A stretch of 64,000 nucleotides of DNA from Pseudomonadota bacterium (GCA_027488375.1 JAIYBW010000001.1:372001-436000); one strand, 5' to 3'; numbered from the stretch's first letter, positions 18,180 through 27,863 are shown. Translations and numbers: made by a program. Notes: generated by a model not told the origin, from the letters alone.

Positions 18180-19473
18180 GGAATTGATAGGGATCGTTTT
18201 TTGTCATGGATAGCTTTTCTATCTTTTCAGCGTAAGCTTTTTTATCATCCTTAATCTCAGAGTTCCTTAAACAAACATAAAGATCAGGCGCAGATTTTAG
18301 GGCATGACTAAATAAACTTAAAAAGATTTCTCTGAGATCATTCTGAATAAAAACTTTTCTCTTCCCTTTCTGCTGTAGTTCAAAACGATTAATCTGGCCT
18401 AGAAGAAATTGATGAAGCTTCTTCTTATGAGCAGGGAATTTGAAAATTAATTGAGAGTATGTCGTAAAGTTTAAGAATGAATAAACGATGAACTGACCAC
18501 TTATGAGGTGGGGAGTGATGACAAAATCATGCTCATCCAATAAGTGTGGTGCTGGTGGAAATTGATGTCTTTCTTTTAAAAAATCAATCGTCTTTTTACG
18601 GTACTGCTCTGGGATTTTTACAAAATGAGCATTCATGTAAAAGAGCCCTTCTATAAATGGGCCACACAGTCTTATATGAATTTGGCTCCATCTGTAGCCC
18701 TCCAAAAAATTGTGAATATCGGAGTACTCTTCATTTGGATTTTTGATTGGAATGATGGTTAAGATCACACCATTATCACCTTTCACTGAGAGGACACACG
18801 GGAGCGTGATTTTCTTCAGACTTTCAATAACTTCAATGAGACCTGAGGATTGATCAATAATGATTCTATCAAGTTCAAATTTATTTCTTGGGTAATAGAG
18901 TTGATTTACTTTTCTAATTTTCTTTTCTTCAAAAATATCGAGATATTTTAAGAGTAGCATGGCGGTTGCTCGAGCATCTTCTATTGCACGATGGGCCTGG
19001 GAATGTGAAATTCCAAATATGTCAGACATATACTGCAAGTTTGAACTCATGATGTCCGGTATGAGATACTTTGTCATGATGTTAGTACAGATGACCTTGT
19101 TCTCTACCGTGGGTCTTTGGAGTTTCTTTAAAACACCATTTAAAAAAGGGATATCAAATGAGGTGTTGTGGGCAACTAAGATTGAGTCTCCAATAAATTG
19201 TACGATTTCATCAATGACCTCTTCAATTCGAGGGGCAAATTCAACATCCGCCTTCTTAATACCAGTAAGCTTTTGGACAAATTCAGGGATATCTTTTTCT
19301 GGATTAATAAGAAAACTTCTTTCTTCTGTGATCTTTCTGTTTTCAATTCTTAATATTCCGACTTCAATAATCTTTTCAGTCTCTGGATTACCTCCAGTCG
19401 TTTCAAGATCAATGACGCAAAATTTTAAAGATTCGAGAAGTTCATTTGAACTGTTATAGATTTTTTCTTGCAT
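18163..19473 (-). CDS. DnaQ-like 3'-5' exonuclease with extra C-terminal domain
   Basis: The protein has 436 aa. The first 175 residues form a DEDDh exonuclease: CVIDLETTGG (ExoI), VAHNTSFDIPFL (ExoII) and SQAHRAIEDARATAMLL (ExoIII). This resembles the epsilon subunit of DNA polymerase III. The C-terminal 250 residues are not a UvrC or helicase domain that I recognise. Its role could be proofreading, repair, or RNA/DNA trimming. It lies 41 bases after cdd on the same strand, so it may belong to the nucleoside operon, which would suit nucleic acid degradation. Confidence 0.85.
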   Translation of the reverse strand: MQEKIYNSSNELLESLKFCVIDLETTGGNPETEKIIEVGILRIENRKITEERSFLINPEKDIPEFVQKLTGIKKADVEFAPRIEEVIDEIVQFIGDSILVAHNTSFDIPFLNGVLKKLQRPTVENKVICTNIMTKYLIPDIMSSNLQYMSDIFGISHSQAHRAIEDARATAMLLLKYLDIFEEKKIRKVNQLYYPRNKFELDRIIIDQSSGLIEVIESLKKITLPCVLSVKGDNGVILTIIPIKNPNEEYSDIHNFLEGYRWSQIHIRLCGPFIEGLFYMNAHFVKIPEQYRKKTIDFLKERHQFPPAPHLLDEHDFVITPHLISGQFIVYSFLNFTTYSQLIFKFPAHKKKLHQFLLGQINRFELQQKGKRKVFIQNDLREIFLSLFSHALKSAPDLYVCLRNSEIKDDKKAYAEKIEKLSMTKNDPYQFPKLHL

Positions 19474-19514
19474 TTTAATAAAAGGAACATTCGCTCCTTC
19501 CTTAGTTTAATTTT

Positions 19515-19907
19515 TTATTTTTTCAGGTGTTCTGGAGTAAAAGCATGAGTCAACATTTCTCCAAGTTTCCTGGTTTTTTCAATCCCGTCTTTATTTCCAA
19601 ACGTGATTTCAAGATTGAGATCAGAAAATTCCGTCATGACTTGAAGACACATGCCACAAGGAGGCCATCCATCAACGGTATAGACATAAATCTTTTTTAA
19701 CTTTTTATGACCTTCAGAAACAGCTTTCCAGATCGCGACTCTTTCAGCACAAACTGTTCCGCCAAAACTTGAATTCTCTACATTACATCCTTGGAAAATA
19801 GATCCATCCTCAGTGACTACACTTGCTCCAACCTTGGCCAGAGAGTAGGGTGAGTAAGAGAATTTCGAGGCTTCAATGGCAAGATCTCTCAGCTTATTTT
19901 CACTCAT
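19515..19907 (-). CDS. cdd: Cytidine deaminase
   Basis: The protein has 130 aa, the normal size for the tetrameric type. The zinc site is complete: VCAERVA (Cys and catalytic Glu) and PPCGMC (two Cys); the substrate motif FSYSPYSLAKVGA and NVENSSFG are present. It converts cytidine and deoxycytidine to uridine and deoxyuridine, feeding the phosphorylase encoded upstream. Its ATG abuts the punA stop. Confidence 0.95.
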   Translation of the reverse strand: MSENKLRDLAIEASKFSYSPYSLAKVGASVVTEDGSIFQGCNVENSSFGGTVCAERVAIWKAVSEGHKKLKKIYVYTVDGWPPCGMCLQVMTEFSDLNLEITFGNKDGIEKTRKLGEMLTHAFTPEHLKK

Positions 19908-20738
19908 CTAGATTTTTCCCAGTTTTTTTAGTTCACCAATAGTTTCAGTTAAAATAGTTGCAAAACCAACCATGGCTTTTTCTGCCACTAGTTTAACATC
20001 GGCATGACTCAGTTTTTCGGCTTTAATCCCTGCCGCATAATTTGTGATACATGCGACTCCGGCCACTTTTAAACCTAGGTGGTTAGCCGCAATAACTTCT
20101 GGAACTGTACTCATTCCTACCATGTCCCCGCCGATAGTCCGAAGCATTCGAATTTCTGCAGGAGTTTCATAGGAAGGTCCTAAAACCGAGCAATAGACTC
20201 CAGTCTTCATGTTAACGTGATGTGATTTGGCAACAGCATGCATGACCTCAATAAGAGAAGGATCATAGGCCTGAGTCATATCCGGAAATCGTGGACCAAG
20301 TTCAGCAATATTTGGGCCCTGAAGTGGATTTCTTCCAGATAGATTTATATGGTCATTAATAGTGACGAGGTCTCCGGGATGAAAGTCGAGATTGATACCA
20401 CCAGAGGCATTAGTTAGAATAAGGATCTCAATTCCTAATGCTGCTAGCACTCTCACAGGATGAACAATTTCTTCCATCGGGTGACCTTCATAAGCATGAA
20501 TTCGCCCTTGTAAGGCTGCAACTGGAACACCGTGAACATCACCTAAAATGAGGCAACCCTGATGACCTTCAACACTCGTGCGTTTAAAGTGAGGAATGTC
20601 CTGGTAGGGGATGATTGTTTTGTTTTGAATTTGATCGACATATATTCCTAAACCAGAACCAAGGACAAGTCCGATCTTAGGCTTGGTTTTATAACGGGAT
20701 TGAATATATTGGGCCGATTCAAGAATTTTAGACATCAT
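19908..20738 (-). CDS. punA: Purine nucleoside phosphorylase (trimeric type)
   Basis: The protein has 276 aa with the PNP-I motifs: LVLGSGLG (phosphate binding), the RIHAYEGHP segment, ILTNASGGI, and ETPAEIRMLRTIGGDMVGMSTVPE. It cleaves guanosine and inosine to base and ribose-1-phosphate. It lies between deoA and cdd on the same strand, so the three form a nucleoside salvage operon. Confidence 0.93.
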   Translation of the reverse strand: MMSKILESAQYIQSRYKTKPKIGLVLGSGLGIYVDQIQNKTIIPYQDIPHFKRTSVEGHQGCLILGDVHGVPVAALQGRIHAYEGHPMEEIVHPVRVLAALGIEILILTNASGGINLDFHPGDLVTINDHINLSGRNPLQGPNIAELGPRFPDMTQAYDPSLIEVMHAVAKSHHVNMKTGVYCSVLGPSYETPAEIRMLRTIGGDMVGMSTVPEVIAANHLGLKVAGVACITNYAAGIKAEKLSHADVKLVAEKAMVGFATILTETIGELKKLGKI

Positions 20739-20747
20739 AGCTTTTCC

Positions 20748-22070
20748 TTAGCTGATTTTTTCAATAATAAGTTTTGGCGTTTTGACTTTAGTTGCTGATA
20801 GAGTGAGAACTTCTTTGAGGAAAGTTGATTTTATATTTTCAGCAATTTCTTTCTGGTTGGCATGGTGATGAATTTCAAAAATTGTTTCACCTTTTTTTAC
20901 CTTATCACCAATTTTCTTTTTAAATTCGAACCCAACTCCGTGATCAATCATGTCGCTTTTCGTTTTGCGTCCCCCACCTAAATCAATAAGGAGGAGTCCG
21001 ATTTGATCATTTTTAAACATTTTAATAAAACCATTCTTGGGAGCCGTCACAAGAGTCACATCTTTGGCCATAGGAAGTATCGAGTAGTCTTCAATCACAT
21101 TCTCGTTACCACCTTGCGCTTTGATGAGTTTTTTAAATTCATCCAGAGCTTTTCCTGAGCTCACCATGAGCTGAGCTTTTTTAAAGGCTTTATCATATGT
21201 TTTTTCAATACCCGCTAAATGGATCATATGGGCAGCAAGTGCTAAAGAAAGATCTGTAAGATCTTTTGGTCCTCGACCTTTAAGAGTTTCTATGGATTCT
21301 ATGAGCTCGTTTGAGTGACCGACAGAATTACCTAGAGGTTGATTCATGTCAGTGATTAAAGCAACGGCTTTTTTCTTGAAACGCTTTGAAGTTGTGATGA
21401 GGCTTTTACCTAAATTGCGAGCATCCTTGGTGGTACGCATGAAGGCGCCGGTCCCAGTTTTAATATCAAAGACTATTCCGTTTGCCCCTTCGGCCAACTT
21501 TTTACTCATAATAGATGCAGTGATAAGAGGAATAGAATCAATAGTTGCTGTGACATCCCTCAAAGCATAAATGAGTCTATCTGCAGGAGCTATTTCTGGG
21601 GTCTGACCAATAAGGACAAGCCCGTCTTTATTCAGTCTTTTTTCAAATTCAGCAAGATCTAGTGATGTTTTAAAGCCCTTAATCGCTTCAATTTTATCTA
21701 CAGTCCCACCGGTATGACCAAGACCACGACCTGCAATCATCGGAACCTTTACCCCCGCTGCTGAAGCAATCGGCGCCAAAATAAATGAGGCTTTATCCCC
21801 AATTCCGCCAGTTGAGTGCTTGTCTATTACATTTGAGCCAGAAAATTTGAGTTGTTTACCAGACTCAAGCATCGCATCGGTAAGGGCTGCGGTTTCAGCT
21901 GGGTCCATACCTTTAATGAACATGGCCATCAGCATGGCCGACATTTGATAATCTTCAATTTTTTTATCGGTATAATTTTGAATAAACCACTTAATTTCGT
22001 TGTGGGTAAGTTTCTGACCCTTCTTCTTCTTATCAATCAGGGGGTAAACTTGGAAAATATCCTTAGTCAT
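20748..22070 (-). CDS. deoA: Thymidine / pyrimidine-nucleoside phosphorylase
   Basis: The protein has 440 aa with the family signature (AGRGLGHTGGTVDKIEAI) and the phosphate-binding KHSTGGIGDK. It has the alpha domain, the glycosyltransferase domain and the C-terminal PYNP domain. It cleaves thymidine and (deoxy)uridine to base and sugar-1-phosphate. It is the first gene of the salvage operon; its transcription probably starts at the symmetric promoter in the gap with the 22169 gene. I cannot distinguish DeoA from Pdp with certainty. Confidence 0.92.
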   Translation of the reverse strand: MTKDIFQVYPLIDKKKKGQKLTHNEIKWFIQNYTDKKIEDYQMSAMLMAMFIKGMDPAETAALTDAMLESGKQLKFSGSNVIDKHSTGGIGDKASFILAPIASAAGVKVPMIAGRGLGHTGGTVDKIEAIKGFKTSLDLAEFEKRLNKDGLVLIGQTPEIAPADRLIYALRDVTATIDSIPLITASIMSKKLAEGANGIVFDIKTGTGAFMRTTKDARNLGKSLITTSKRFKKKAVALITDMNQPLGNSVGHSNELIESIETLKGRGPKDLTDLSLALAAHMIHLAGIEKTYDKAFKKAQLMVSSGKALDEFKKLIKAQGGNENVIEDYSILPMAKDVTLVTAPKNGFIKMFKNDQIGLLLIDLGGGRKTKSDMIDHGVGFEFKKKIGDKVKKGETIFEIHHHANQKEIAENIKSTFLKEVLTLSATKVKTPKLIIEKIS

Positions 22071-22095
22071 AGCGTCTCACTAGTAAATATCTGAT

Positions 22096-22149
22096 TTGCC
22101 AACTTTAAGATGGGAACTTATCATAGACTTAAGGTTTCCCGCTTGGCAA
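22096..22149. promoter_or_regulatory. Overlapping divergent promoters in a symmetric site
   Basis: On the plus strand TTGCCA-17-TATCAT points to the 22169 gene. On the minus strand TTGCCA-18-TATGAT points to deoA. The two -10 hexamers occupy the same bases (22119-22125) and the -35 boxes form the ends of an inverted repeat TTTGCCAA/TTGGCAAA. The two promoters therefore cannot be used at once on one DNA molecule. Confidence 0.55.
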
Positions 22150-22168
22150 ACATTGAGTAAGGATCGAC

Positions 22169-22573
22169 ATGAAAAGATGGATTTCTGCATTAATTTGTTC
22201 TCAACTTCTCCTCTTGAATTTTGCTTCGGCCCAGTCTGAGGATGATATTATTAAGAATACCCAGCAAGACATGATCACTGTTGTCGCTGCTGGGGCCGGG
22301 GGAGCCATTTTAGGCTTATCCACCCTTTCTTTTTATGAAACGCCTTCAAAAAGTCTTCGGAATATATGGACTGGTGCAGCAATCGGGATTATCGCCGGAG
22401 TTATTTTTGTGGCTTATAATAGTGCTCAGAAGGGCTCAGAGGATTTAGTTGGCCAATCCCCCTCAAGAAAATTTTCGACCTCTGATCGTTTGGCCTGGCA
22501 TCAAAGTGAAATTATTTCAAATACTTCTGTAAATTCTGAAATTGAATCGGAATTTTTTCACTTCTCTTTCTAA
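22169..22573 (+). CDS. Small unknown membrane or exported protein
   Basis: The protein has 134 aa with a signal peptide (ISALICSQLLLLNFASA), then two hydrophobic stretches (about 37-55 and 65-82; VVAAGAGGAILGLSTLSF and IWTGAAIGIIAGVIFVAY) separated by a short polar loop, and a polar tail. I do not recognise the family. It is divergent from deoA and 83 bases before nupC, so it may share regulation with nucleoside uptake. Confidence 0.65.
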   Translation: MKRWISALICSQLLLLNFASAQSEDDIIKNTQQDMITVVAAGAGGAILGLSTLSFYETPSKSLRNIWTGAAIGIIAGVIFVAYNSAQKGSEDLVGQSPSRKFSTSDRLAWHQSEIISNTSVNSEIESEFFHFSF

Positions 22574-22655
22574 AAAGCGGACTTTTCCTTGCCATCCGAG
22601 TGTTCCTGTCGGATAACTTTTGATGTTACGCTAAACATTATTTGGGGATCCGTAT

Positions 22656-23873
22656 ATGGAAAAACTAGTTTCTTTATTAGGGCTATTTGTCATGGTTGTT
22701 ATCGCTTATCTATTAAGTGAAAACAAAAAAGCCATTCAATGGAGAACAGTCATTACAGGTATCCTTCTACAAGTCGTTTTTGGTCTTTTGATTCTTAAGA
22801 CCCAAATTGGCCATGATGTTTTTGATTCTATTGGCCGAGGTTTTAATGCCATCCTTGGTTACACGGCTGAAGGTGCAAAATTTCTTTTTGGATCGCTGGC
22901 CACTCCTTCTGATAGCTTAGGATTTATTTTTGCGACGATGGTACTCCCAACAATTATTTTTATGAGTGCTCTCATGTCTGTCCTTTACCACGTAGGTATC
23001 ATGCAGAAAGTGGTTGAGGTTGTTGCTAGAGTCATGATGTGGGCGATGAAAACATCAGGGGCGGAATCTCTGGCCGCTGCTGCTAATATTTTTGTAGGTC
23101 AAACTGAAGCCCCACTAGTGATTAAACCTTTTGTAGGTCAGATGACGAAGTCTGAGATTATGTGTCTTATGACGGGTGGAATGGCGACTGTGGCCGGTGG
23201 TGTTTTAGCGGCTTACGTAGGCTTTGGAATTGATGCTGGTCACTTACTTGCCGCTTCTGTGATGAGTGCTCCTGCTGCTCTTGTATGTGCTAAATTAATG
23301 GTTCCTGAAACTGAAGAATCTGTAACTGCCGGAGTGGTAAAAGTAGATCTTCCAAAAGTTTCAGCTAACGTCGTTGATGCTGCTGCTTCTGGAGCTTCGG
23401 ATGGTTTAAAACTAGCTGTAAATGTGGCGGCCATGCTTATGGCCTTTATCGCTCTCATTGCAATGCTTAATGGAATTTTAGGTGGAGTAGGGAATTTCCT
23501 TGGAATCCCAGGACTTTCGTTTGAGCTACTCATGGGCTATGTGAATGCACCAGTTGCTTGGCTTCTAGGAGTTCCTTGGGAAGATTGCTTAAAGGTTGGA
23601 GCGATTCTTGGTAAAAAACTCGTTTTAAATGAATTCGTCGGATACTTAGATTTAATTGCTGCCAAAGGCCAGATTTCTGAACGCTCGACCATTCTTGCTA
23701 CTTATGCGCTTTGTGGATTCTCTAACTTCTCATCAATTGCTATTCAGCTTGGTGGGATTGGGACAATGGCCCCAGAAAAGCGTCCAATTCTTGCCAAATA
23801 CGGCATGTATTCGCTCATCGGCGGAACTCTCGCTTGCTACATGACAGCATGTATTGCCGGTCTTTTTATTTGA
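22656..23873 (+). CDS. nupC: NupC-type nucleoside transporter (CNT family)
   Basis: The protein has 405 aa with about ten membrane segments. Family motifs are seen: the Gate/nucleoside recognition regions with FVGQTEAPLVIKPF, MTGGMATVAGGVLAAY, KLVLNEFVGY and CGFSNFSSIAIQLGGIG. CNT proteins import nucleosides with sodium or protons. Its place next to deoA-punA-cdd argues that imported or prey-derived nucleosides are the substrates of that operon. Confidence 0.93.
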   Translation: MEKLVSLLGLFVMVVIAYLLSENKKAIQWRTVITGILLQVVFGLLILKTQIGHDVFDSIGRGFNAILGYTAEGAKFLFGSLATPSDSLGFIFATMVLPTIIFMSALMSVLYHVGIMQKVVEVVARVMMWAMKTSGAESLAAAANIFVGQTEAPLVIKPFVGQMTKSEIMCLMTGGMATVAGGVLAAYVGFGIDAGHLLAASVMSAPAALVCAKLMVPETEESVTAGVVKVDLPKVSANVVDAAASGASDGLKLAVNVAAMLMAFIALIAMLNGILGGVGNFLGIPGLSFELLMGYVNAPVAWLLGVPWEDCLKVGAILGKKLVLNEFVGYLDLIAAKGQISERSTILATYALCGFSNFSSIAIQLGGIGTMAPEKRPILAKYGMYSLIGGTLACYMTACIAGLFI

Positions 23874-23937
23874 TATAAATAAAGGTATTCTGATTCTAAT
23901 TACAGTTTAAAAGTTTTTAGAATTAGGACATTTTTTC

Positions 23938-25515
23938 ATGGCAAAAGAACTTGTGGTCAACCAGACTCACAATGAGTCGCGTATTGCGCTCATTGAGAAT
24001 GGTGAGATCTTGGATTTTCTCATTGAGCGACATCCCCAAAATAATGAATCAGCTCCCATTGTTGGAAATATTTATCTCGGTAGAGTTTTAAGAGTTCTAC
24101 CTGGAATGCAGTCAGCTTTTATCGATATTGGGCAGGAGCGAGCTGCTTTTCTTTACGTGGACGATGCCTATTTACCCACTCTTGAAGAGCAGCGAGAGAT
24201 GCAAAGTCGGATCGAGGCATCTGAAAAACAAAGTAAGCGTCTTGGTGAAGTGATTCCGGATGAATTTTCTACTCTCACAGAATCTGTGGATATGAAGTTT
24301 CGTCCTGATGTTAAAATTCAAGACTTTCTTAAAGAAGGTGATGAGATCGTGGTTCAAATTGCGAAGGAACCGATTTCAACTAAGGGACCAAGAGTCACTC
24401 GTCATATCACGTTAGCAGGTCGCCATATTGTGTATATGCCCTTTATTGAGCACACCGGTGTCTCCCGACGAATTGAATCTGAAGAAGAAAGAAAACGACT
24501 AAAAGATATTTTAGATTCAATACGCCCTGAAGGTATTGGAGTCATTGCGAGAACAGTTGCTGAAGGGCAAAGTTATAAAGTTCTAAAGAATGATTACAAT
24601 AATCTTGTGAAAATCTGGAAAGATGTTCAAAAGAAAATGGAGAAGGCGAAAGCACCATTAGAGCTCCATCAAGATCTCTCTTTTGTTCAAAGGGCACTTA
24701 GAGACATCATGGATGAAGATGTTGATTCTTTAGTGGCCGATAATAAAGCTGCGATTAAACAAATTGAAAAATTTATTCAACGTTTTAGCCCTAACCACAA
24801 AGCCAAAATTAAATTCTATGATTCTGATATTCCAATGTTTGAACATTATGGAATTGATATTGAAATTGAGCGCGCACTCTCGAATCAAGTTTTTTTAAAG
24901 TCTGGTGGCTCAATTAATGTTGATCAAACCGAAGCTCTGGTTTCGATCGATGTGAATACAGGTAAGTTTGTTGGTAAAAAAACACTTGAGGAGACGATCC
25001 TTAAAACAAATCTAGAAGCCGTTAAAGAAATTTCCTATCAGCTACGTTTAAGAAATTGTGGTGGGATTATTATCATCGATTTCATTGATATGGAAAAAGA
25101 AGAGCATCGAACCCAAGTTTATTCTGCTCTTTTAGAAGCCTTAAAAAAAGATCGCTCTAAAACAAATGTTCTTCCTATTTCAGGCCTCGGACTTGTGGAA
25201 ATGACGAGAAAGAGAACGAGAGACACACTTATTCGTACCATGTGTGAACCATGTCCTTATTGTGAGGGAGTGGGGAGAGTCAAGTCTGTTGAAACTGTGA
25301 GTTTTGAAGTTATCCGAGAGCTTCAAAAGGTGATGAAAAGAACCACAGCTCCAAAAATCACTCTATTCGCCCATCCTGAAGTCTGCGCCAAACTTTCTTC
25401 AGAGGACTTTGGGCTCATAGAAGTCTTAGAGGAGCAGTTTAATAAAACTCTTCTCGTGAGGGCCGATAATAATTATCATTCTGAGCAGTATGAGATCTAT
25501 GTTCCAGAGGCTTAA
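23938..25515 (+). CDS. rng: Ribonuclease G/E family endoribonuclease
   Basis: The protein has 525 aa: an S1 RNA-binding domain (about 38-165) with an inserted charged segment of roughly 45 residues, then the RNase H-like/DNase I-like catalytic region with ALVSIDVNTGKF and IIIDFIDM (the magnesium Asp residues), and the zinc-link CEPCPYC. There is no long C-terminal scaffold as in RNase E, so RNase G is the better name. It may be the main mRNA-decay and rRNA-processing nuclease. A bidirectional terminator follows. Confidence 0.92.
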   Translation: MAKELVVNQTHNESRIALIENGEILDFLIERHPQNNESAPIVGNIYLGRVLRVLPGMQSAFIDIGQERAAFLYVDDAYLPTLEEQREMQSRIEASEKQSKRLGEVIPDEFSTLTESVDMKFRPDVKIQDFLKEGDEIVVQIAKEPISTKGPRVTRHITLAGRHIVYMPFIEHTGVSRRIESEEERKRLKDILDSIRPEGIGVIARTVAEGQSYKVLKNDYNNLVKIWKDVQKKMEKAKAPLELHQDLSFVQRALRDIMDEDVDSLVADNKAAIKQIEKFIQRFSPNHKAKIKFYDSDIPMFEHYGIDIEIERALSNQVFLKSGGSINVDQTEALVSIDVNTGKFVGKKTLEETILKTNLEAVKEISYQLRLRNCGGIIIIDFIDMEKEEHRTQVYSALLEALKKDRSKTNVLPISGLGLVEMTRKRTRDTLIRTMCEPCPYCEGVGRVKSVETVSFEVIRELQKVMKRTTAPKITLFAHPEVCAKLSSEDFGLIEVLEEQFNKTLLVRADNNYHSEQYEIYVPEA

Positions 25516-25522
25516 AATAAAA

Positions 25523-25548
25523 AAACCGGGTTTCCCCGGTTTTTTTTT
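25523..25548. terminator. Bidirectional Rho-independent terminator
   Basis: The hairpin AAACCGGG-tttc-CCCGGTTT is flanked by an A-run on the left and a T-run on the right. It ends rng on the plus strand and the 760-aa gene on the minus strand, whose stop is within the T-run. Confidence 0.85.
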
Positions 25549-27829
25549 ATTGCTGAGATCCAGTTGATGATTTGTTCTTTTTATCTTTCTTATCCTCAGA
25601 AGACTTATCCGTTATTATAGTACTGCTATTACAACCTGCCTCAGGTGTTGGCCCCAAACCTAATGTAGGATTGTCTAAGACTTCAGGAAATTCTTTTTGT
25701 AGATATTTCTCGAGAGCATCCTCCTGATCTTTGGCATCAAGTTTGTTCCAATTAGGATGATATTTTTCAAGATCATGTTTTGTAATTTCTCGGCGACCTT
25801 TAACTTTTAAAGCTCCACCCCAATTAACATAACTACTGATGAAGCCCTTGGTTGCCCTCCAGGCGCTCTTACGACTACTTTTACTTAAATTCAGTTGAGT
25901 CAGATCTCCAATAGCAAAAAATCTTGGTAGTTTTCCGCCAGGCTCACTACATCCTCGACAAAAGACTCCGATGGCCGTGTTGACTGGAGTGAGTGCCAAT
26001 ACCCCGGCGCCAGCACCAACGGCAACCACAGGAAGAGTGAGGACGGTGGCCACTTTTAATGGAAATTTTAAAATGCCCTCTAATCTTGCCTTTTTGGTTT
26101 GTATGGGTTGAAGATTGCAAGTATAAGTTCGCAGTGCCATAAGTTCTTTAACTGTGAGTGCAATCTCTGGATCAAACTGCTCGATAGGTTCGATATCAAC
26201 ATCCTCTGTTGCAGGGCTAGAAGCTGTAATCCGCGCCATTTTAAAGCTGTTAAAGAGTTTTTCATCCCACTCAGAACGATTTCTATTCGGGCCAGAGGCA
26301 TAAAACTCTTGCAGGAGCTTTTTCTTTTCAATTGTTTTTGATGCAAAAGAAGCAAGGCGGTTATTACTAACAACAAGCTTTTGCTCTAAAATATCTTTTT
26401 TCTTCATGAGTAAATGCTTATCAGAATAATTTGACATGGTTTGGTTGCCAATATTGGCAAGGATCTGCTGAGATGAGTCCACAAATGTCTGATCGAATTT
26501 TTTCATGTTTTCCACTTGTTTCTTCGCATCGTCATAGGACTTTTTTAAAGTGATAGTTTCTTTATCCTGAGTTTTGATTTGTTTTTTTAAATCTTCAATT
26601 TGTTTTTTTATATCAGCAATTTCTTGCTTCAATTCAGCTTCTTCGCGAGCGAGATTTTGAGAAAATTTATACTCTTCCGCCTTTATTTCTGGATCCGTCG
26701 TTGCATAAGGGCTTGGACCATAATCACCTTGGTTCCATTCCTTGAAATTTTCTTCACCTGATCCGTAAACTGGCAGTTTGACATCAACAACGGAGTCAAA
26801 GCCCTTTTCATAAGTTTCCCCCTGGAGATCACAATTTTTTTTAAGATGCCAGCTTAGGTACTTTTGAACAAATAAGCCTCTCTTATAGGCGAGTTGTGGG
26901 GTGAGATCATTATAAAGATTTCGGGATGTCTCTACAGTAAAGTGAGGCTCATCACCGGCCTGGATTTGTTTACAAACATCTTGGGCAAGTTTATTTATTT
27001 TGGTGAGATCATTATTACCTTTGTCATTATTTTTTGTCATGTCTGGCTGGCAGTACTGTTTCCTGTCTTTAGGCGAGACTTGCAGAATTTCTTTTAGAAC
27101 GACTTCTTCAGTGAGGCCTGAGCTTCGATCAACCATGTAGGAGCAATCATTTGTAAAACTACTCATAATGTCGAGAGGTTCACAACCGACACATTCAGGC
27201 TTCTCATAGTCTGGTTCATTGGGAAAATCTTTAGCTTTTACGGTGCAAGAGACACCTTTTCCATCATTAATCGAAATATTAAACGGAATTGTTTTTGAAT
27301 GATTTGTGATCGTTGTGTTACCTTTTTTCACGCTTTCTGGATTTATTTTAGCAATCTCATCTTTTATTAGTTTTTTAAGTTGTTCAGAACTAAGTCCAGA
27401 AATATCTTGTTTGATTGTTGAATCTAAACCATTCTTACCAATTATTTTTTTCTTTCTTTTAAAGAGTGCTTGTAGGGCCTGACCAAGCTTGCCCTGCTTA
27501 AGGAGAGAATTGAAAACACTTCTCTTATAAGCCTTGGCTTCTTTTTTACAAAGCTTGGTTAGTTCTTTGAGCTTTTTCTCTCTTTCTTGTTGGCCCATTC
27601 CCTTCCAAATATCTTGGTCTTCACAGGCCTGTCCGTTGAGTTGCTCACTAATCTTTTCCAAGGTTTCATTGCCAGTATTAATGTCTTCTTGTTGACATCC
27701 ATTTTGTTTAAGCTCTGGCTCTTTTGCATCACACGTCAAAAGTTGAGGATCATCTCCGGCCACACAATCAAGATTGGCGTAAACCACAGCAGAATGAATA
27801 AGAAGTGAAAAAATAATAAGTACTTTCAA
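25547..27829 (-). CDS. Large secreted Cys-rich coiled-coil protein of unknown function
   Basis: The protein has 760 aa with a signal peptide (KVLIIFSLLIHSAVVYA). The first 350 residues contain at least a dozen Cys, many in pairs, which suggests disulfides in the periplasm or outside. A segment near residue 310 (TPQLAYKRGLFVQKYLSWHL) looks a little like the OmpA-domain helix but is not convincing. A coiled coil (about 385-500) follows, then one hydrophobic stretch (about 620-640; VATVLTLPVVAVGAGAGVLAL) and a Lys/Ser-rich tail. I do not recognise a family. Confidence 0.7.
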   Translation of the reverse strand: MKVLIIFSLLIHSAVVYANLDCVAGDDPQLLTCDAKEPELKQNGCQQEDINTGNETLEKISEQLNGQACEDQDIWKGMGQQEREKKLKELTKLCKKEAKAYKRSVFNSLLKQGKLGQALQALFKRKKKIIGKNGLDSTIKQDISGLSSEQLKKLIKDEIAKINPESVKKGNTTITNHSKTIPFNISINDGKGVSCTVKAKDFPNEPDYEKPECVGCEPLDIMSSFTNDCSYMVDRSSGLTEEVVLKEILQVSPKDRKQYCQPDMTKNNDKGNNDLTKINKLAQDVCKQIQAGDEPHFTVETSRNLYNDLTPQLAYKRGLFVQKYLSWHLKKNCDLQGETYEKGFDSVVDVKLPVYGSGEENFKEWNQGDYGPSPYATTDPEIKAEEYKFSQNLAREEAELKQEIADIKKQIEDLKKQIKTQDKETITLKKSYDDAKKQVENMKKFDQTFVDSSQQILANIGNQTMSNYSDKHLLMKKKDILEQKLVVSNNRLASFASKTIEKKKLLQEFYASGPNRNRSEWDEKLFNSFKMARITASSPATEDVDIEPIEQFDPEIALTVKELMALRTYTCNLQPIQTKKARLEGILKFPLKVATVLTLPVVAVGAGAGVLALTPVNTAIGVFCRGCSEPGGKLPRFFAIGDLTQLNLSKSSRKSAWRATKGFISSYVNWGGALKVKGRREITKHDLEKYHPNWNKLDAKDQEDALEKYLQKEFPEVLDNPTLGLGPTPEAGCNSSTIITDKSSEDKKDKKNKSSTGSQQ

Positions 27830-27863
27830 GGCTTGTCCTCCAAGGGGATTTAGGCTGCTTTAA

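Noticed and set aside
18959-19459. 166-aa plus-strand ORF
   Set aside because: It is antisense to the exonuclease domain of the DnaQ-like gene, which has clear motifs; the ORF has no ribosome binding site and no sensible product.
23895-23925. Inverted repeat ATTCTAA/TTAGAAT before rng
   Set aside because: The arms are short and AT-rich with a long loop; this can occur by chance in such DNA.
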